A stretch of DNA of 64,000 bases from Prolixibacteraceae bacterium (GTDB lineage Bacteria; Bacteroidota; Bacteroidia; Bacteroidales; Prolixibacteraceae). Of the stretch, positions 16,375-25,578 are shown piece by piece (position 1 is the stretch's first letter; every line of letters starts with the position of its first letter). The notes below the pieces were generated by a model. That model searched no databases. It was not told the DNA's origin and was given only the letters and a program-made list of their open reading frames with translations. The stretch lies in the NCBI GenBank assembly GCA_019163175.1, contig JAFLKN010000008.1:1-64000 (forward strand). Direction: 5' to 3'. The translations under genes were made by a program, and so were the position numbers.

Positions 16375-16416
16375 CAATTTCATTAAAACAAGGGCGTCTT
16401 TTGTATCAAAACGACT

Positions 16417-16803
16417 TTAATACGAACGGCTGAACAATTCAAGTAATAAATTATCCTGCAAAGGTTTCTCCAAAAAATTGTCCATGCCAGCTTCTAGGCA
16501 TGTCTCCCTTTTGTCCGAAATATCATTGGCCGTTAGGGCGACAATAAAAGCGCGATGCGTTGATTCTATTCCCTTCTCAAAAGCGCGAATCTGGCATGTA
16601 GCTTCAATACCGTCCATAACAGGCATTTGCATGTCCATTAAAATTAAATCATATAATTTCTGCTGATACATTGCAACCGCTTCCTGTCCATTTGATGCTA
16701 TGTCGCATTGTACACCCATATGCTTGAATGTCAACATTGTTATTCGCTGGTTAATTTTATTATCCTCTGCGAGTAAAATTTTTAAATTCGGATTTATTGC
16801 CAT
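16417..16803 (-). CDS. Stand-alone response-regulator receiver domain
   Basis: This 128-residue protein is a single CheY-like receiver domain without an output domain. It has the acidic pair in LLAEDNKINQR (Glu13, Asp14), phospho-acceptor Asp57 in LILMDMQMPVMDG, Thr91 in VALTANDIS and Lys113 in FLEKPL. The AEDNKINQ start resembles receiver domains at the C-terminus of hybrid histidine kinases, so it may have split from one or act in a phosphorelay. It is monocistronic, with its own terminator downstream, and the neighbour upstream is an unrecognised protein on the same strand 125 bp away. The cognate kinase is not in the window. Confidence 0.9.
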   Translation of the reverse strand: MAINPNLKILLAEDNKINQRITMLTFKHMGVQCDIASNGQEAVAMYQQKLYDLILMDMQMPVMDGIEATCQIRAFEKGIESTHRAFIVALTANDISDKRETCLEAGMDNFLEKPLQDNLLLELFSRSY

Positions 16804-16928
16804 AATTAATTCTTCAAAAAACTAGTAAGCAGATTTTATGCTTGAATACTAAATTACAAATATACATACGAAGCTAAAAAAGGATGCTTTTGGGGAATTT
16901 TTATGATAAAAATTTTGAATAGATCTTT

Positions 16929-17486
16929 TTAAGCTGGGATTCCGCTAATGTCGGGATATAATTTTCTCAAATCCTTAATAAAAGCCATCAGGAAAGAGGA
17001 ATAGATGTTCATACTTTCACTTAAAACCTGATGATACTTGTGAACAAAGTTGGATAAATCCTCATCAGTATAAATTAACTGAAGTTCATCTAAAAATTCC
17101 CAACGCTTTTGTTCAAACCAGTGTTCGTCTCGAAGCATTCGCCGGTCGCCATATTTATTGAAATAATATAAATAAAGTTTCTTTGAACCCTTTACCGACA
17201 AATCTGACTTAAGTTTGGAAAGAGCTCCAGAATAAGCACGCAACAAGTACCAGTAACGGTTTAAATTATCCGAATACTCAACCAAATATTTCAAATTGGA
17301 TATGGATTTATAAAAAAGGTCCACATGTCCATCGTTCAGATAGGATACAAGTAAATCTAATTCGAGCGGAGTGTAATAGAAAAAATCAGAAAAAAAATCA
17401 GTTGACAACTTTGTTCCCTGTTTTTTATCTACTTCATTCATAAACGAAGCCTCGAAATAATCCTTGAATGGCCTGGCAATATTCAT
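16929..17486 (-). CDS. Hypothetical protein, helix-rich, unrecognised
   Basis: I do not recognise this 185-residue protein. It has no signal peptide or clear membrane segment. It is rich in aromatic and charged residues (FFSDFFYYTPLELDLL, RYWYLLRAYSGALSKL, KKLYLYYFNKYGDRRM), looks mostly alpha-helical, and has a C-terminal helix (SESMNIYSSFLMAFIKDLRK). It lies 125 bp upstream of the orphan receiver-domain gene on the same strand, so a joint signalling role is possible but not shown. The ATG start is unambiguous. Codon usage does not look different from its neighbours by eye. Confidence 0.7.
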   Translation of the reverse strand: MNIARPFKDYFEASFMNEVDKKQGTKLSTDFFSDFFYYTPLELDLLVSYLNDGHVDLFYKSISNLKYLVEYSDNLNRYWYLLRAYSGALSKLKSDLSVKGSKKLYLYYFNKYGDRRMLRDEHWFEQKRWEFLDELQLIYTDEDLSNFVHKYHQVLSESMNIYSSFLMAFIKDLRKLYPDISGIPA

Positions 17487-17660
17487 TTATTTTAATTCTT
17501 TATCAAATTCAGATCAAAAGAAATAAAAAAAATAAGCATTCTGAGCGCTAATTTCTAAACCTAGTAAATGAACTATCAATCGACTGTTATGACTGATCAA
17601 AACCTATAGTGGAAATTCGTTTTTACAAAATTAGCGATCAAACAAGCTAATAGAAAAACG

Positions 17661-18656
17661 CTATAATCCAGCATAGATAAGCATTCCTATACCTACAAAA
17701 AACAGAATAAACATAGTCGCTAAAAGTCCGGAGGTTCCTTTTGAACCCTTAAACTCTTTCCAGATAAAAACACCCCACATAGCAGCTACCAAAGTTGCGC
17801 CCTGTCCCAACCCATACGAAATTGCGAAGCCTGCTTTTCCTGCTGCTATTATGCTGAAGGTCATTCCTACACACCAGATCATTCCGCCCAGAATACCAGT
17901 GAAGTGTTCTTTCAGGCTTCCTGCAAAATATTGGGAATAGGTAACCGGAACTCCCTCGAAAGGCTTTTTCATCAGGAGGGTATTGAAAACGAAGTTACTG
18001 ATCAGAATCCCGACAGAAAAGATAAATACAGCCGTATATGGTGTTAGCAATCCGGGTTCTGGAGTTTCGAAATTTGTGACCATTGAACTGGCCACAAACC
18101 GATAGAAAAGGGCCATCATAATTCCACCAACCACAGACAATACAATGCCTTTAGTTGGAACTTTCTGCGACTGCGAAGATTTCTTTTTGTAAGCTACAGC
18201 ATCGAGTACAATTGCAAGGGTAATCACGATTACCCCAGTAAATAACCAGATTGCATTTCCCTGTGGATTGGCCATGTAATTAACTAAAACTCCCAAGACC
18301 AAAGCAATCCCGATTCCGACAGGAAAAGCAACAGACATCCCGGCTATTGAAATGGCAGCTGCAACCAAAATATTGGCGGCATTAAAAATAATTCCACCAA
18401 GTAAGGCATTACCAATATTGCTCATTTCTGCCTGACTAAGGTCAGCCAAAAAGCCACGTCCCTGTTCTCCTGTACTTCCCAAAGTCAAAGAAAAAATAAG
18501 AGACATCAGGAGAATGCCAATCACATAATCCCAGTAGAACAGTTCGAAACGCCATGACTTTTGAGCTAATTTTTGGGTATTGGCCCACGAACCCCAACAC
18601 AACATGGTTACGAAACAAAGAATAACGGCTAATGAATAGGAACTTACGATATACAT
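17661..18656 (-). CDS. GRP-family (DMT superfamily) sugar permease, RusT-like
   Basis: This 331-residue integral membrane protein has about ten helices and belongs to the glucose/ribose porter family of the drug/metabolite superfamily, near RhaT and GlcU. The family start is clear (VTMLCWGSWANTQKLAQKSWRFELFYWDY), as are later segments such as GGIIFNAANILVAAAISIAG and GYGLGQGATLVAAMWGV-like motifs (ISYGLGQGATLVAAMWGVF). It is the last gene of the ribokinase, ADP-ribosylglycohydrolase, nucleoside hydrolase, permease block, the same gene content as the ribose-utilisation (rus) system of Bacteroides thetaiotaomicron, where such a permease moves ribose across the inner membrane. Ribose is therefore the favoured substrate, by inference. 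Confidence 0.85.
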   Translation of the reverse strand: MYIVSSYSLAVILCFVTMLCWGSWANTQKLAQKSWRFELFYWDYVIGILLMSLIFSLTLGSTGEQGRGFLADLSQAEMSNIGNALLGGIIFNAANILVAAAISIAGMSVAFPVGIGIALVLGVLVNYMANPQGNAIWLFTGVIVITLAIVLDAVAYKKKSSQSQKVPTKGIVLSVVGGIMMALFYRFVASSMVTNFETPEPGLLTPYTAVFIFSVGILISNFVFNTLLMKKPFEGVPVTYSQYFAGSLKEHFTGILGGMIWCVGMTFSIIAAGKAGFAISYGLGQGATLVAAMWGVFIWKEFKGSKGTSGLLATMFILFFVGIGMLIYAGL

Positions 18657-18689
18657 GGCTATAGTTTAATGGTTAATTGTCGATGTTTG

Positions 18690-19682
18690 TTATTTTGGTT
18701 CGTAAAGCATTAAATCGTCCAAAATATCGGCGATTTTCTGATATGGATATTTGTGAACGAGGAAAGAATGATTCGAATTTTTATCCGGATTCCAGATATT
18801 CGAACCATTTGCGTTGCAAACAAAAGTTCCGTTTCCAATCACATAAAAATAGTTTTCAGGATTTCGAACTGCACACAAAACAGCCGTGTGATCCCACGAA
18901 TTTCGATTTGAAGTTTTTTTGCCTTCGTAGTTCGACAAACAATATTCGTAAGCCCACTGAACCGGACTACCTTTTGTCCCCTGAGTAGCTACTTTGCTGC
19001 CTGTCATTATCTTGACTCCGATTTCAAAGCCACTAAAAAGAATTGCAGTCGGCCAATTTTGAAATACATATTCCGAAGCTTTCGGATGTTGATTCACATT
19101 AAATTCATTTCCTTCCAGAAATCCACCAGCCATAGCAACCCATTTTTTCACCTTTTTTGCCACGAGTTCTTTCCCTGAAAGCTTACTGAATTGATCAGGC
19201 CCAGATTTTAAAAGGGGTTCAAGGTTGGAAAGAAAGCCAACAGTTACAATTACCACACTCCCATCGGGCTGCGAGGAAAGCACTTTCCTGTATACTTCAG
19301 TAGCTGAAGGATAATCTTTGTTGGTTTTTAGTTTGGGGAGATATTTAACTGTCAATGAATCGTTCCAATGATTTGGGCAGGAGAATTTTGGCGCATCAGA
19401 TCCTGGAACGCCAATAGGAATATTTGGTTTCTGAAAATAACGGTTAAAAACTTCTAAAGTCGGAGCAATGTATGGATAACCATCACTGGCCATAGTTGCC
19501 AAAATTTCACATTCTCCCTTGGCCGCCAAAGCGTGAAGAATTGTAATCGCACCAACATCGTCAAAATCGGGCCCCATGTCGGTATCAAAAATGATTTTAA
19601 CCGGTGATTTCTGAGCCGAAGTAGTTTGATGAAAACCAAACAACAGATTAAGTGTAATTATGAGAAAAAATGAATGTTTCAT
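18690..19682 (-). CDS. Secreted inosine-uridine preferring nucleoside hydrolase
   Basis: This 330-residue protein is predicted to cleave the N-glycosidic bond of nucleosides to release ribose and base. It has a signal peptide (MKHSFFLIITLNLLFGFHQTTSAQ), so it acts in the periplasm or at the surface. The family calcium/ribose motif is present as IIFDTDMGPDFDDVGAI, and an active-site histidine lies in NSWDHTAVLCAV. Length fits the family. The 33-bp gap to the permease and the ADP-ribosylglycohydrolase upstream match a rus-like block. Substrate preference cannot be read from the sequence. Confidence 0.9.
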   Translation of the reverse strand: MKHSFFLIITLNLLFGFHQTTSAQKSPVKIIFDTDMGPDFDDVGAITILHALAAKGECEILATMASDGYPYIAPTLEVFNRYFQKPNIPIGVPGSDAPKFSCPNHWNDSLTVKYLPKLKTNKDYPSATEVYRKVLSSQPDGSVVIVTVGFLSNLEPLLKSGPDQFSKLSGKELVAKKVKKWVAMAGGFLEGNEFNVNQHPKASEYVFQNWPTAILFSGFEIGVKIMTGSKVATQGTKGSPVQWAYEYCLSNYEGKKTSNRNSWDHTAVLCAVRNPENYFYVIGNGTFVCNANGSNIWNPDKNSNHSFLVHKYPYQKIADILDDLMLYEPK

Positions 19683-19778
19683 GTGTCAACAATTAAGTCA
19701 TTAGGTTGTCATTAATAGTCATTTAGTTGTCTTTGTGGGTCCTCAATTGGCATTAAATGACAACTAATGACGCAAAGC

Positions 19779-21377
19779 TTATTTCTGAAATGAAAACTTA
19801 TAATTGTCACTAATTTTATCACCGGTTTTAAAGACAATAGCTTCATTGACATAGACTTTTGCGCCCTCTGATTCAGGTCTTTTTTCTCCTTTCACCACTA
19901 GCTTTATTGTATGTTTTCCCTCAGGGAGATTGGTTATGTGGTATATACTCATGTTATCGTGTTGCTGTTTCGAAAAGTAGAAATAACAGTCGATGGTTCG
20001 TTTCAACTCACCATCCACATAAACATCGGCTTTTCCACCATCTTTAAACCAGTTTCCGACAATTGAAACGCCGGTTCCTTCAAAGGTAAAACTAATCTCA
20101 TCGCCGGCAGTGCTGCTAAATTTCGATTTATTGTTGCCAAAAGTCTCCCATTTCCCCTTTATCTCCCAGCCTTCATTAGCAAAAACACTTACTTTTTTAT
20201 CAAATACCAACTTTGGGAAAGCCACCTCAAGCGCAAAAGGCTGAGGTTGCTGAACTTTAATTTTCAGATCACCGGAAGTCGATTCTCCACCATTCTCCAC
20301 AGCCAATTTCTGTGCATATTCCAATGTCTTATCCACCGCTTTGTTAAAAGAATAATCGGTATTTATAAATATGGAATCGCCCATTGCTTTTACTGCATTC
20401 TGCCAGGCAACATCCAAGCCGTTCAATCCTTTGATCACGCCCAAAACAGCCATTGCATTCGACGGATTACAGTCTGAATCCTGTCCGCAGCGGGTAGAAA
20501 CTTCCATGGTTTTAACCGGATCGCCCTCACCATAAAGCAGCCCCATAACGATGTAGGCACCATTCAATTTAGCATCAATATTAAAAGTGTCACCGGCTCC
20601 GCAAATCTGAACTTTCCCCCATTTAGCTTCCAACTCGGCCCATGCAGCACGCCAATCCGACGGATATTGTTGCTGAAGTAGTTTAACATCCTGTACCGCT
20701 TTGGCATAATCACTTTCAGCAGGAATCGAGAGCAGCGCCTTATCGATGATCTTAGGAATGTCATTTTCAAAATAGGCTTCAGCATACAAAGCAGCAACAA
20801 AAACACCACCGTAAACTCCATCTCCGTAATTCATGATGTGGCCAATCTTATCGGCAATTTTATTTGCAGTTTGTGGCATTCCGGGGCACATAAACCCAAT
20901 ATAATCAGCTTCGATCTGAAAATCAATATCATCAGTATGAAGGTTATAATCCGGATGACCCGATTGCGGAGGAAAGATGCTATCGAAATAGTTTTTGCGG
21001 GCCTGAACGTTGGCATGCCACAAATGATAACCCGCTTTGGCAAACAGCTCCTGAAATTTTTTAGCCGGTGCATCCATCCCGTAACGATCCATCGTCATCA
21101 GGAATGTTAGCTGAACGTAAATATCATCCTGCCAGATAGAGCCTTTCACATCCGAAGGAACCCATTTGATCGAATCTTCAAAGGTTTTACCTTGTGCCTT
21201 GAACTCAGTTGGAGCGCCATAAGTAACGCCAATCATTTTTCCGGCCCAGCCACCAGCAATTTTATCTTTCAGTGTTTCCTGCGAAATAGTTCGAAAATCA
21301 GCAGCTGGCTTGGGAGAACACGACACAATGACCAGTGCAATTGCTGGCAAAATCAGGTTTAATAAATACTTTTTCAT
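19779..21377 (-). CDS. ADP-ribosylglycohydrolase-family lipoprotein
   Basis: This 532-residue lipoprotein (signal LILPAIALVIVSC, lipid on Cys20) has an ADP-ribosylglycohydrolase (ARH/DraG-like) fold. Motifs include DKIAGGWAGKMIGVTYGAPTE near the N-terminus, an acidic pair in WQDDIYVQL, LHTDDIDFQIEADYIG, and the metal-binding CGQDSDCNPSNAMAVLGVI. The C-terminal ~150 residues form a beta-sandwich-like extension (DEISFTFEGTGVSIVGNW). Its proposed role is release of ribose or ADP-ribose from nucleoside or NAD derivatives at the cell surface. It is 15 bp from ribokinase, and the B. thetaiotaomicron rus locus has a homologue in the same position. The exact substrate is uncertain. Confidence 0.85.
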   Translation of the reverse strand: MKKYLLNLILPAIALVIVSCSPKPAADFRTISQETLKDKIAGGWAGKMIGVTYGAPTEFKAQGKTFEDSIKWVPSDVKGSIWQDDIYVQLTFLMTMDRYGMDAPAKKFQELFAKAGYHLWHANVQARKNYFDSIFPPQSGHPDYNLHTDDIDFQIEADYIGFMCPGMPQTANKIADKIGHIMNYGDGVYGGVFVAALYAEAYFENDIPKIIDKALLSIPAESDYAKAVQDVKLLQQQYPSDWRAAWAELEAKWGKVQICGAGDTFNIDAKLNGAYIVMGLLYGEGDPVKTMEVSTRCGQDSDCNPSNAMAVLGVIKGLNGLDVAWQNAVKAMGDSIFINTDYSFNKAVDKTLEYAQKLAVENGGESTSGDLKIKVQQPQPFALEVAFPKLVFDKKVSVFANEGWEIKGKWETFGNNKSKFSSTAGDEISFTFEGTGVSIVGNWFKDGGKADVYVDGELKRTIDCYFYFSKQQHDNMSIYHITNLPEGKHTIKLVVKGEKRPESEGAKVYVNEAIVFKTGDKISDNYKFSFQK

Positions 21378-21392
21378 GGTCTGTTTATTCGT

Positions 21393-22301
21393 TTAGTTTG
21401 AAATTTCTTTTCGGTATGGCACCGAGGATTGCGCTCCAATACGGGTTGCCGAAATGGATGCAGCCTTATTGGCAAAGGCAATCGATTCCTGAATAGTTTT
21501 TCCTTCGGAAAGGGCAACAGCTAATGCGCCGCTAAAAGTATCCCCAGCTGCAGTAGTGTCAACTGCCACAACTTTTGGAGCCTTAATTATTTCAGATTTG
21601 CCGCCATCCAATAAAAATGCTCCGGCAGCTCCCATAGTGATGATCACCAATTCAACTCCCTTTTCATGCAAGCATGTTGCAGCTTTCAACGCTGATTGTT
21701 CATCATTCACTTTAATTCCTGTCAAAAGTTCGGCTTCAGTTTCGTTGGGTGTAATTAAATATAGGTTTTGGAGTAATTTAACCGAAAGTTCGGCGGCTGG
21801 TGCGGGATTCAGAATCACCTTTTTCTGCTTCTGAGCTGCAATCTGTGCAATATATTCCACAGTTGGAACCGGAATTTCAAGCTGCATCAACACAAATTCC
21901 GATTCATTCAATTCTGTTAGCGCTTTATCAAAATCGTTCGGACTAAGCGTTCCGTTTGAGCCAGATGCAACCACAATCGAGTTTTCGCCCTTCTGATCAA
22001 CTGTAATCAAGGCTACTCCACTCGGATTTTCTGGATCGACAGCCACAAAATCGACATTGATTCCTTCGTTTTCGAGTTGCTGAATGGCCTGTTTACCAAA
22101 AATATCGTCGCCAATTTTGCCAACAAAAGTAACCAGCCCACCCAAACGAGCCGCGGCTACAGCCTGATTAGCGCCCTTACCACCCGCATTCATTAAAAAA
22201 CGTCCACCTAAAATGGTTTCGCCTGGTGCTGGAAAATGATGAGTTTTGATAACCATGTCGGTATTCGAACTGCCGACAACAAGTATTTTTTTCGGATTCA
22301 T
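21393..22301 (-). CDS. rbsK: Ribokinase
   Basis: This 302-residue PfkB-family enzyme phosphorylates D-ribose to ribose 5-phosphate in the cytoplasm. It has the N-terminal signature VVGSSNTDMVIKTHHFPAPGETI, the glycine-rich GGKGANQAVAAARLGG (sugar binding) and the catalytic ATP-site motif VDTTAAGDTFSGALA with the Asp base. Length matches RbsK. It is the first gene of the rus-like block, after a 129-bp gap that contains a TAnnTTTG box, so it may have its own promoter. In Bacteroides rus there are two kinases; only one is present here. Confidence 0.93.
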   Translation of the reverse strand: MNPKKILVVGSSNTDMVIKTHHFPAPGETILGGRFLMNAGGKGANQAVAAARLGGLVTFVGKIGDDIFGKQAIQQLENEGINVDFVAVDPENPSGVALITVDQKGENSIVVASGSNGTLSPNDFDKALTELNESEFVLMQLEIPVPTVEYIAQIAAQKQKKVILNPAPAAELSVKLLQNLYLITPNETEAELLTGIKVNDEQSALKAATCLHEKGVELVIITMGAAGAFLLDGGKSEIIKAPKVVAVDTTAAGDTFSGALAVALSEGKTIQESIAFANKAASISATRIGAQSSVPYRKEISN

Positions 22302-22322
22302 AGGAAGGTTAAGTTAGTGAAC

Positions 22323-22330
22323 CAAATTTA
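22323..22330 (-). promoter_or_regulatory. Candidate -7 box of the rus-like block
   Basis: In minus-strand sense TAAATTTG lies about 20 bp upstream of the ribokinase ATG and fits TAnnTTTG. No convincing TTTG -33 element was found at 19-21 bp, so the call is tentative. It would allow the ribose block to be expressed apart from the sialic-acid genes. Confidence 0.35.
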
Positions 22331-22430
22331 ACAGTTCTTTATTAAATTGATACCACTAACCTGTAATTTAAACCTTCATTCAACTGATTCAGGCAAAAAA
22401 CAAGAAAACACTAAAAATTACCAATTATTT

Positions 22431-23093
22431 TTAAGAAAGTAAGGACTTGATAATTTCTACCCAAAGCAAATAACCATCGCCCAAAAGATGAAGGCCGTCG
22501 TTGGAATATTTCGGGTTCATTTTTTCACTGTCGGTCAGTTTAAAACGTCTATACAAGTCAACGAACCCAACATTTTCTTTTATGCACCAATCTTTTAACT
22601 GAACATTTACCCAAATAACTTCCGCAGTTTTATTGGTATGACCTTTAAACAAGCCAAACATATCGCTCACCGGAAGAATACTTTGAATATAGACTTTTGT
22701 CTTGGGCGAATCCTTCCGGACCCTGTTGGCAATTTTGCAAATATTGCTGAAAACTGTGTCTTTTGAAACTCCACGTGAAAGATCGTTAATCCCGATCAGC
22801 AAAAACACTTTGGCAGGTTTCGAGCGGGTTACTTCACTCAACCTGAACAATACTCCTTCGGTTGTATCGCCACTGATACCACGATTTTTAACTCTGGGAT
22901 TTCCCAATAACTCGCACCACTCTCCCCCATCGGTAATGCTATTACCTAAAAAGATGATTTCGCCTTTGGTATCGGGCAATTTTTCAAACAAGGTTAAGCG
23001 CTGGTTGTAGTAAGTTCCAAACTTGTTGTCCTGACCAATTGAAATCAATGAGCAAAAAACAAATGCCAAAACAAAAAGGAAAGAAGTTTTCAT
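22431..23093 (-). CDS. Secreted SGNH/GDSL hydrolase (possible sialate O-acetylesterase)
   Basis: This 220-residue protein has a signal peptide (MKTSFLFVLAFVFCSLISIGQ) and the four SGNH blocks: IIFLGNSITDGG (Ser), NRGISGDTTEG (Gly), LLIGINDLSRG (Asn) and NDGLHLLGDGY (Asp/His). It probably removes O-acetyl groups in the periplasm. The neighbours are MFS transporter, AGE epimerase, sialate lyase and sialidase genes, and O-acetylated sialic acids block sialidases, so a NanS-like role is a sound inference. Other ester substrates cannot be excluded. It is 39 bp downstream of the MFS gene and ends the sialic-acid part of the cluster. Confidence 0.85.
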   Translation of the reverse strand: MKTSFLFVLAFVFCSLISIGQDNKFGTYYNQRLTLFEKLPDTKGEIIFLGNSITDGGEWCELLGNPRVKNRGISGDTTEGVLFRLSEVTRSKPAKVFLLIGINDLSRGVSKDTVFSNICKIANRVRKDSPKTKVYIQSILPVSDMFGLFKGHTNKTAEVIWVNVQLKDWCIKENVGFVDLYRRFKLTDSEKMNPKYSNDGLHLLGDGYLLWVEIIKSLLS

Positions 23094-23132
23094 AAGTTGG
23101 TAATTTAAAAACTTAAAGATAACTTTTCGATA

Positions 23133-24380
23133 TTAATCTACTTGCCGGTCAGCAAATTTTGGCTTAAGGGTAATCAGCAAAAGGGCAATAGCCAAGGCAA
23201 CCGGAATGGCCAGCATCGCCAAATCTCGTCCCAAATTTCCTGAATCGGTTGATTTACCTAACAGATTGGTAATAAATGCACCAGCAAAAACGCCGGTCAT
23301 GTTCATCAATCCGTAGCCGGCAGCGCGGTGTTTGGGTGAAACAAATTGGCAAAGAATTGGCATATTGTTCGCATCGAACATGCCAAATCCAACACCAAAC
23401 AAAACGGCGCCACCAACAACCGTAAACAACGATTGTCCAAATCCCAGAAACAGCAACGAAGGCAAGGTCAGTGAAAGGCCGATTGCACCAGTGTAGATTC
23501 GTCCCCGAAGGTTTCGCATCACCCAGCGGTCAGCTAAAATTCCTCCTGAAATAACTCCAATAAACGACGAAACCGCTATGGTAATGGTTGCCATTGGTCC
23601 TGCCTTCGCCATTTCGATGCCTAAACTTCCGGAGAAAAGTGTTGGTAACCAGTTTTTAGTAGCCCAGCCGGGAAAACTTGGTGCTGCAAAATAAAATAGA
23701 ATGACCCAAAAACTTACTGTTCCCAACAGCATTCCAAGGCTGTTTTTAATCGAAGCAATTCCTCCGAGATTAGGTTTAGCAGGTGTTTCAGTTTGGTAGA
23801 CCGTTTTATTTTCTCTAAGGAATAAAATCAAAACAAAACTGTACATTATTCCGGCCAATCCGAAATAATGAAAGGCTTGCTGCCACGAAAAACTATCGGC
23901 CACCGTGGCACCAAATCCGCCCAAAGCCTGCCCCATGTAAAGTCCGGTCATGTGAATTCCGATGGCCAGCGAACGGGTTGGTCCGCGGTGATAATCGGCA
24001 ATAAGCGATAATGCAGCAGGAATATAAAGGGCTTCGCTTACTCCCATCAAAGCCCGCAAAGCATACAAATGATCGAAGTCGTGAACCAGCCCCATCGATA
24101 AAGTTACTGCCGACCAGACAGCAAGACTGCCCACAATCAGCCATTTGCGGTTCACCCGGTCAGCAATCAAGCCTGAAACCGGACTCATTAGTGCATAAAT
24201 CCAAAGAAAAACAGCCATAAGCCGCCCAAAATTCTCAGCAGTTTCCAGCTCTTTAATGTCGGCCATCATCGAAACTTTCATGGTCGAAAGCATCTGCCGA
24301 TCCATGTAATTTAGCAGGGCGACCATCCACAACAAGGCGACAACCAGCCAGGGATACCATTTTTTCTGTTGGATTTGCAT
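23133..24380 (-). CDS. nanT: MFS transporter, probable sialic-acid (NanT-like) permease
   Basis: This 415-residue major facilitator has twelve predicted helices. It shows the anion:cation-symporter-like start (LLNYMDRQMLSTMKVSM), the loop motif GLIADRVNRKWLIVG between helices 2 and 3, and ADYHRGPTRSLAIGIHMTGL in the middle. The start was set at the ATG at 24380 (MQIQQKKWYPW), because the ORF track start overlaps the end of the epimerase gene. It lies between AGE epimerase and SGNH esterase genes, so uptake of N-acetylneuraminate across the inner membrane is the likely role. Substrate specificity is inferred from the neighbours only. Confidence 0.85.
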   Translation of the reverse strand: MQIQQKKWYPWLVVALLWMVALLNYMDRQMLSTMKVSMMADIKELETAENFGRLMAVFLWIYALMSPVSGLIADRVNRKWLIVGSLAVWSAVTLSMGLVHDFDHLYALRALMGVSEALYIPAALSLIADYHRGPTRSLAIGIHMTGLYMGQALGGFGATVADSFSWQQAFHYFGLAGIMYSFVLILFLRENKTVYQTETPAKPNLGGIASIKNSLGMLLGTVSFWVILFYFAAPSFPGWATKNWLPTLFSGSLGIEMAKAGPMATITIAVSSFIGVISGGILADRWVMRNLRGRIYTGAIGLSLTLPSLLFLGFGQSLFTVVGGAVLFGVGFGMFDANNMPILCQFVSPKHRAAGYGLMNMTGVFAGAFITNLLGKSTDSGNLGRDLAMLAIPVALAIALLLITLKPKFADRQVD

Positions 24381-24406
24381 GAGTTTAATTGGTTTGATGA
24401 TTTGTT

Positions 24407-25573
24407 TTACAATTTCTCCAGTGTTTTCCAAATCTGGAATAACCCTCGTGGAACATGGAAACAGCCTTTCCATTTTCCGCCTTTTAAAGGAAGCAATACT
24501 TCGCCTCGACGGTTAAGGTAACCAAACCATTCGTCGTATTCCGGATCGGCAAAATGCGACCATGTATAATCGTGAACTTTTTCGAACCATTCCAGGCATT
24601 CCGGATTTCCGGTCAACGAATAGCCTTTAATTAAACTGATCAATGTTTCAACATGTACCCACCAAAGTTTCTGGTCCCATTCCAACTGTTGCGGCGGATA
24701 ACCTTTAATGTCGAGAAAATAAAAGATGCCGCCAAATTGTTCGTCCCAGCCGTATTTCAGGGTTCGGAGCATAATTTCAACGGCCTTTTCGGTCAACTCT
24801 GGGCGCTTTAGCCTGACAGACAAATCCATGATAAACCACATGGCCTCAATGGTGTGTCCCGGATTCAGCAAACGTCCTTCAAACGAATCGGAAAAACTTC
24901 CGTCGGGATTAACATTTTCCATGATCATCCCGGTTTTGTGATCGTAGAAAACCTCCAAAACCTCATTAATGCATGTGTTTATGGTTTCCTCAACCAGTTC
25001 TTTCGGGAGCAAATGCTCAATTTCGAGCGACAGGTTACACAAAATCATGGGTAAAGAAAAGCCTTTCAGCGGGCGGGTTTCCAGAACCGCTTTGCTAAAC
25101 CGTCCTTTTGGATTGGTGCTTCTCTTCAGAATGTTATCGAAACTTTTCTTGGCGATTGCAGCATATTCTTCTTTTCCAGTCGCCTGATACAACTGGCCAA
25201 AAGCCATGGTGGCAAAGCAATCCGAGAAAATATTGTAAGGTTCAATCAGCGGTTTTCCTTCGCGGGTGAGCGAAAAATACCAGTTCAGTTCACCATCGTG
25301 ACCGAATTTTTGAAGAAACTCTGCGCCGTGCAAAGCCATTTCAAGCCATTCAGGCCGTTGCTCTACTTTGTTGTAAAGTGTTGCAAACATCCAGACTTCG
25401 CGTCCCTGTAACCAAATAAATTTATCGGTATCGAATACATTTCCCTGTCGGTCGAGGCAAGTAAAATATCCGCCAAACTGCTCGTCTTTTGAATGTTTTT
25501 CCCAGAAAGGAACCACTTTTTTGAGCAACTCGTTTTTATATTGTTCTGCTAATTTTTTAAAATCTTTTTCCAT
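24407..25573 (-). CDS. nanE: N-acylglucosamine 2-epimerase (AGE/NanE-type)
   Basis: This 388-residue protein is an alpha/alpha-barrel of the AGE/renin-binding-protein family that interconverts N-acetylmannosamine and N-acetylglucosamine. Family features are FWLQGREVWMFATLYN, NPGHTIEAMWFIMDL (catalytic His region) and the late WWVHVETLISLIKGY (second catalytic His), with HFADPEYDEWFGYLNRRGE near the end. It is cytoplasmic. The ManNAc released by sialate lyase is its expected substrate, as in the Bacteroides fragilis nanLET pathway. It starts 5 bp after the mutarotase gene ends and is followed closely by the MFS gene. Confidence 0.92.
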   Translation of the reverse strand: MEKDFKKLAEQYKNELLKKVVPFWEKHSKDEQFGGYFTCLDRQGNVFDTDKFIWLQGREVWMFATLYNKVEQRPEWLEMALHGAEFLQKFGHDGELNWYFSLTREGKPLIEPYNIFSDCFATMAFGQLYQATGKEEYAAIAKKSFDNILKRSTNPKGRFSKAVLETRPLKGFSLPMILCNLSLEIEHLLPKELVEETINTCINEVLEVFYDHKTGMIMENVNPDGSFSDSFEGRLLNPGHTIEAMWFIMDLSVRLKRPELTEKAVEIMLRTLKYGWDEQFGGIFYFLDIKGYPPQQLEWDQKLWWVHVETLISLIKGYSLTGNPECLEWFEKVHDYTWSHFADPEYDEWFGYLNRRGEVLLPLKGGKWKGCFHVPRGLFQIWKTLEKL

Positions 25574-25578
25574 TGTTT

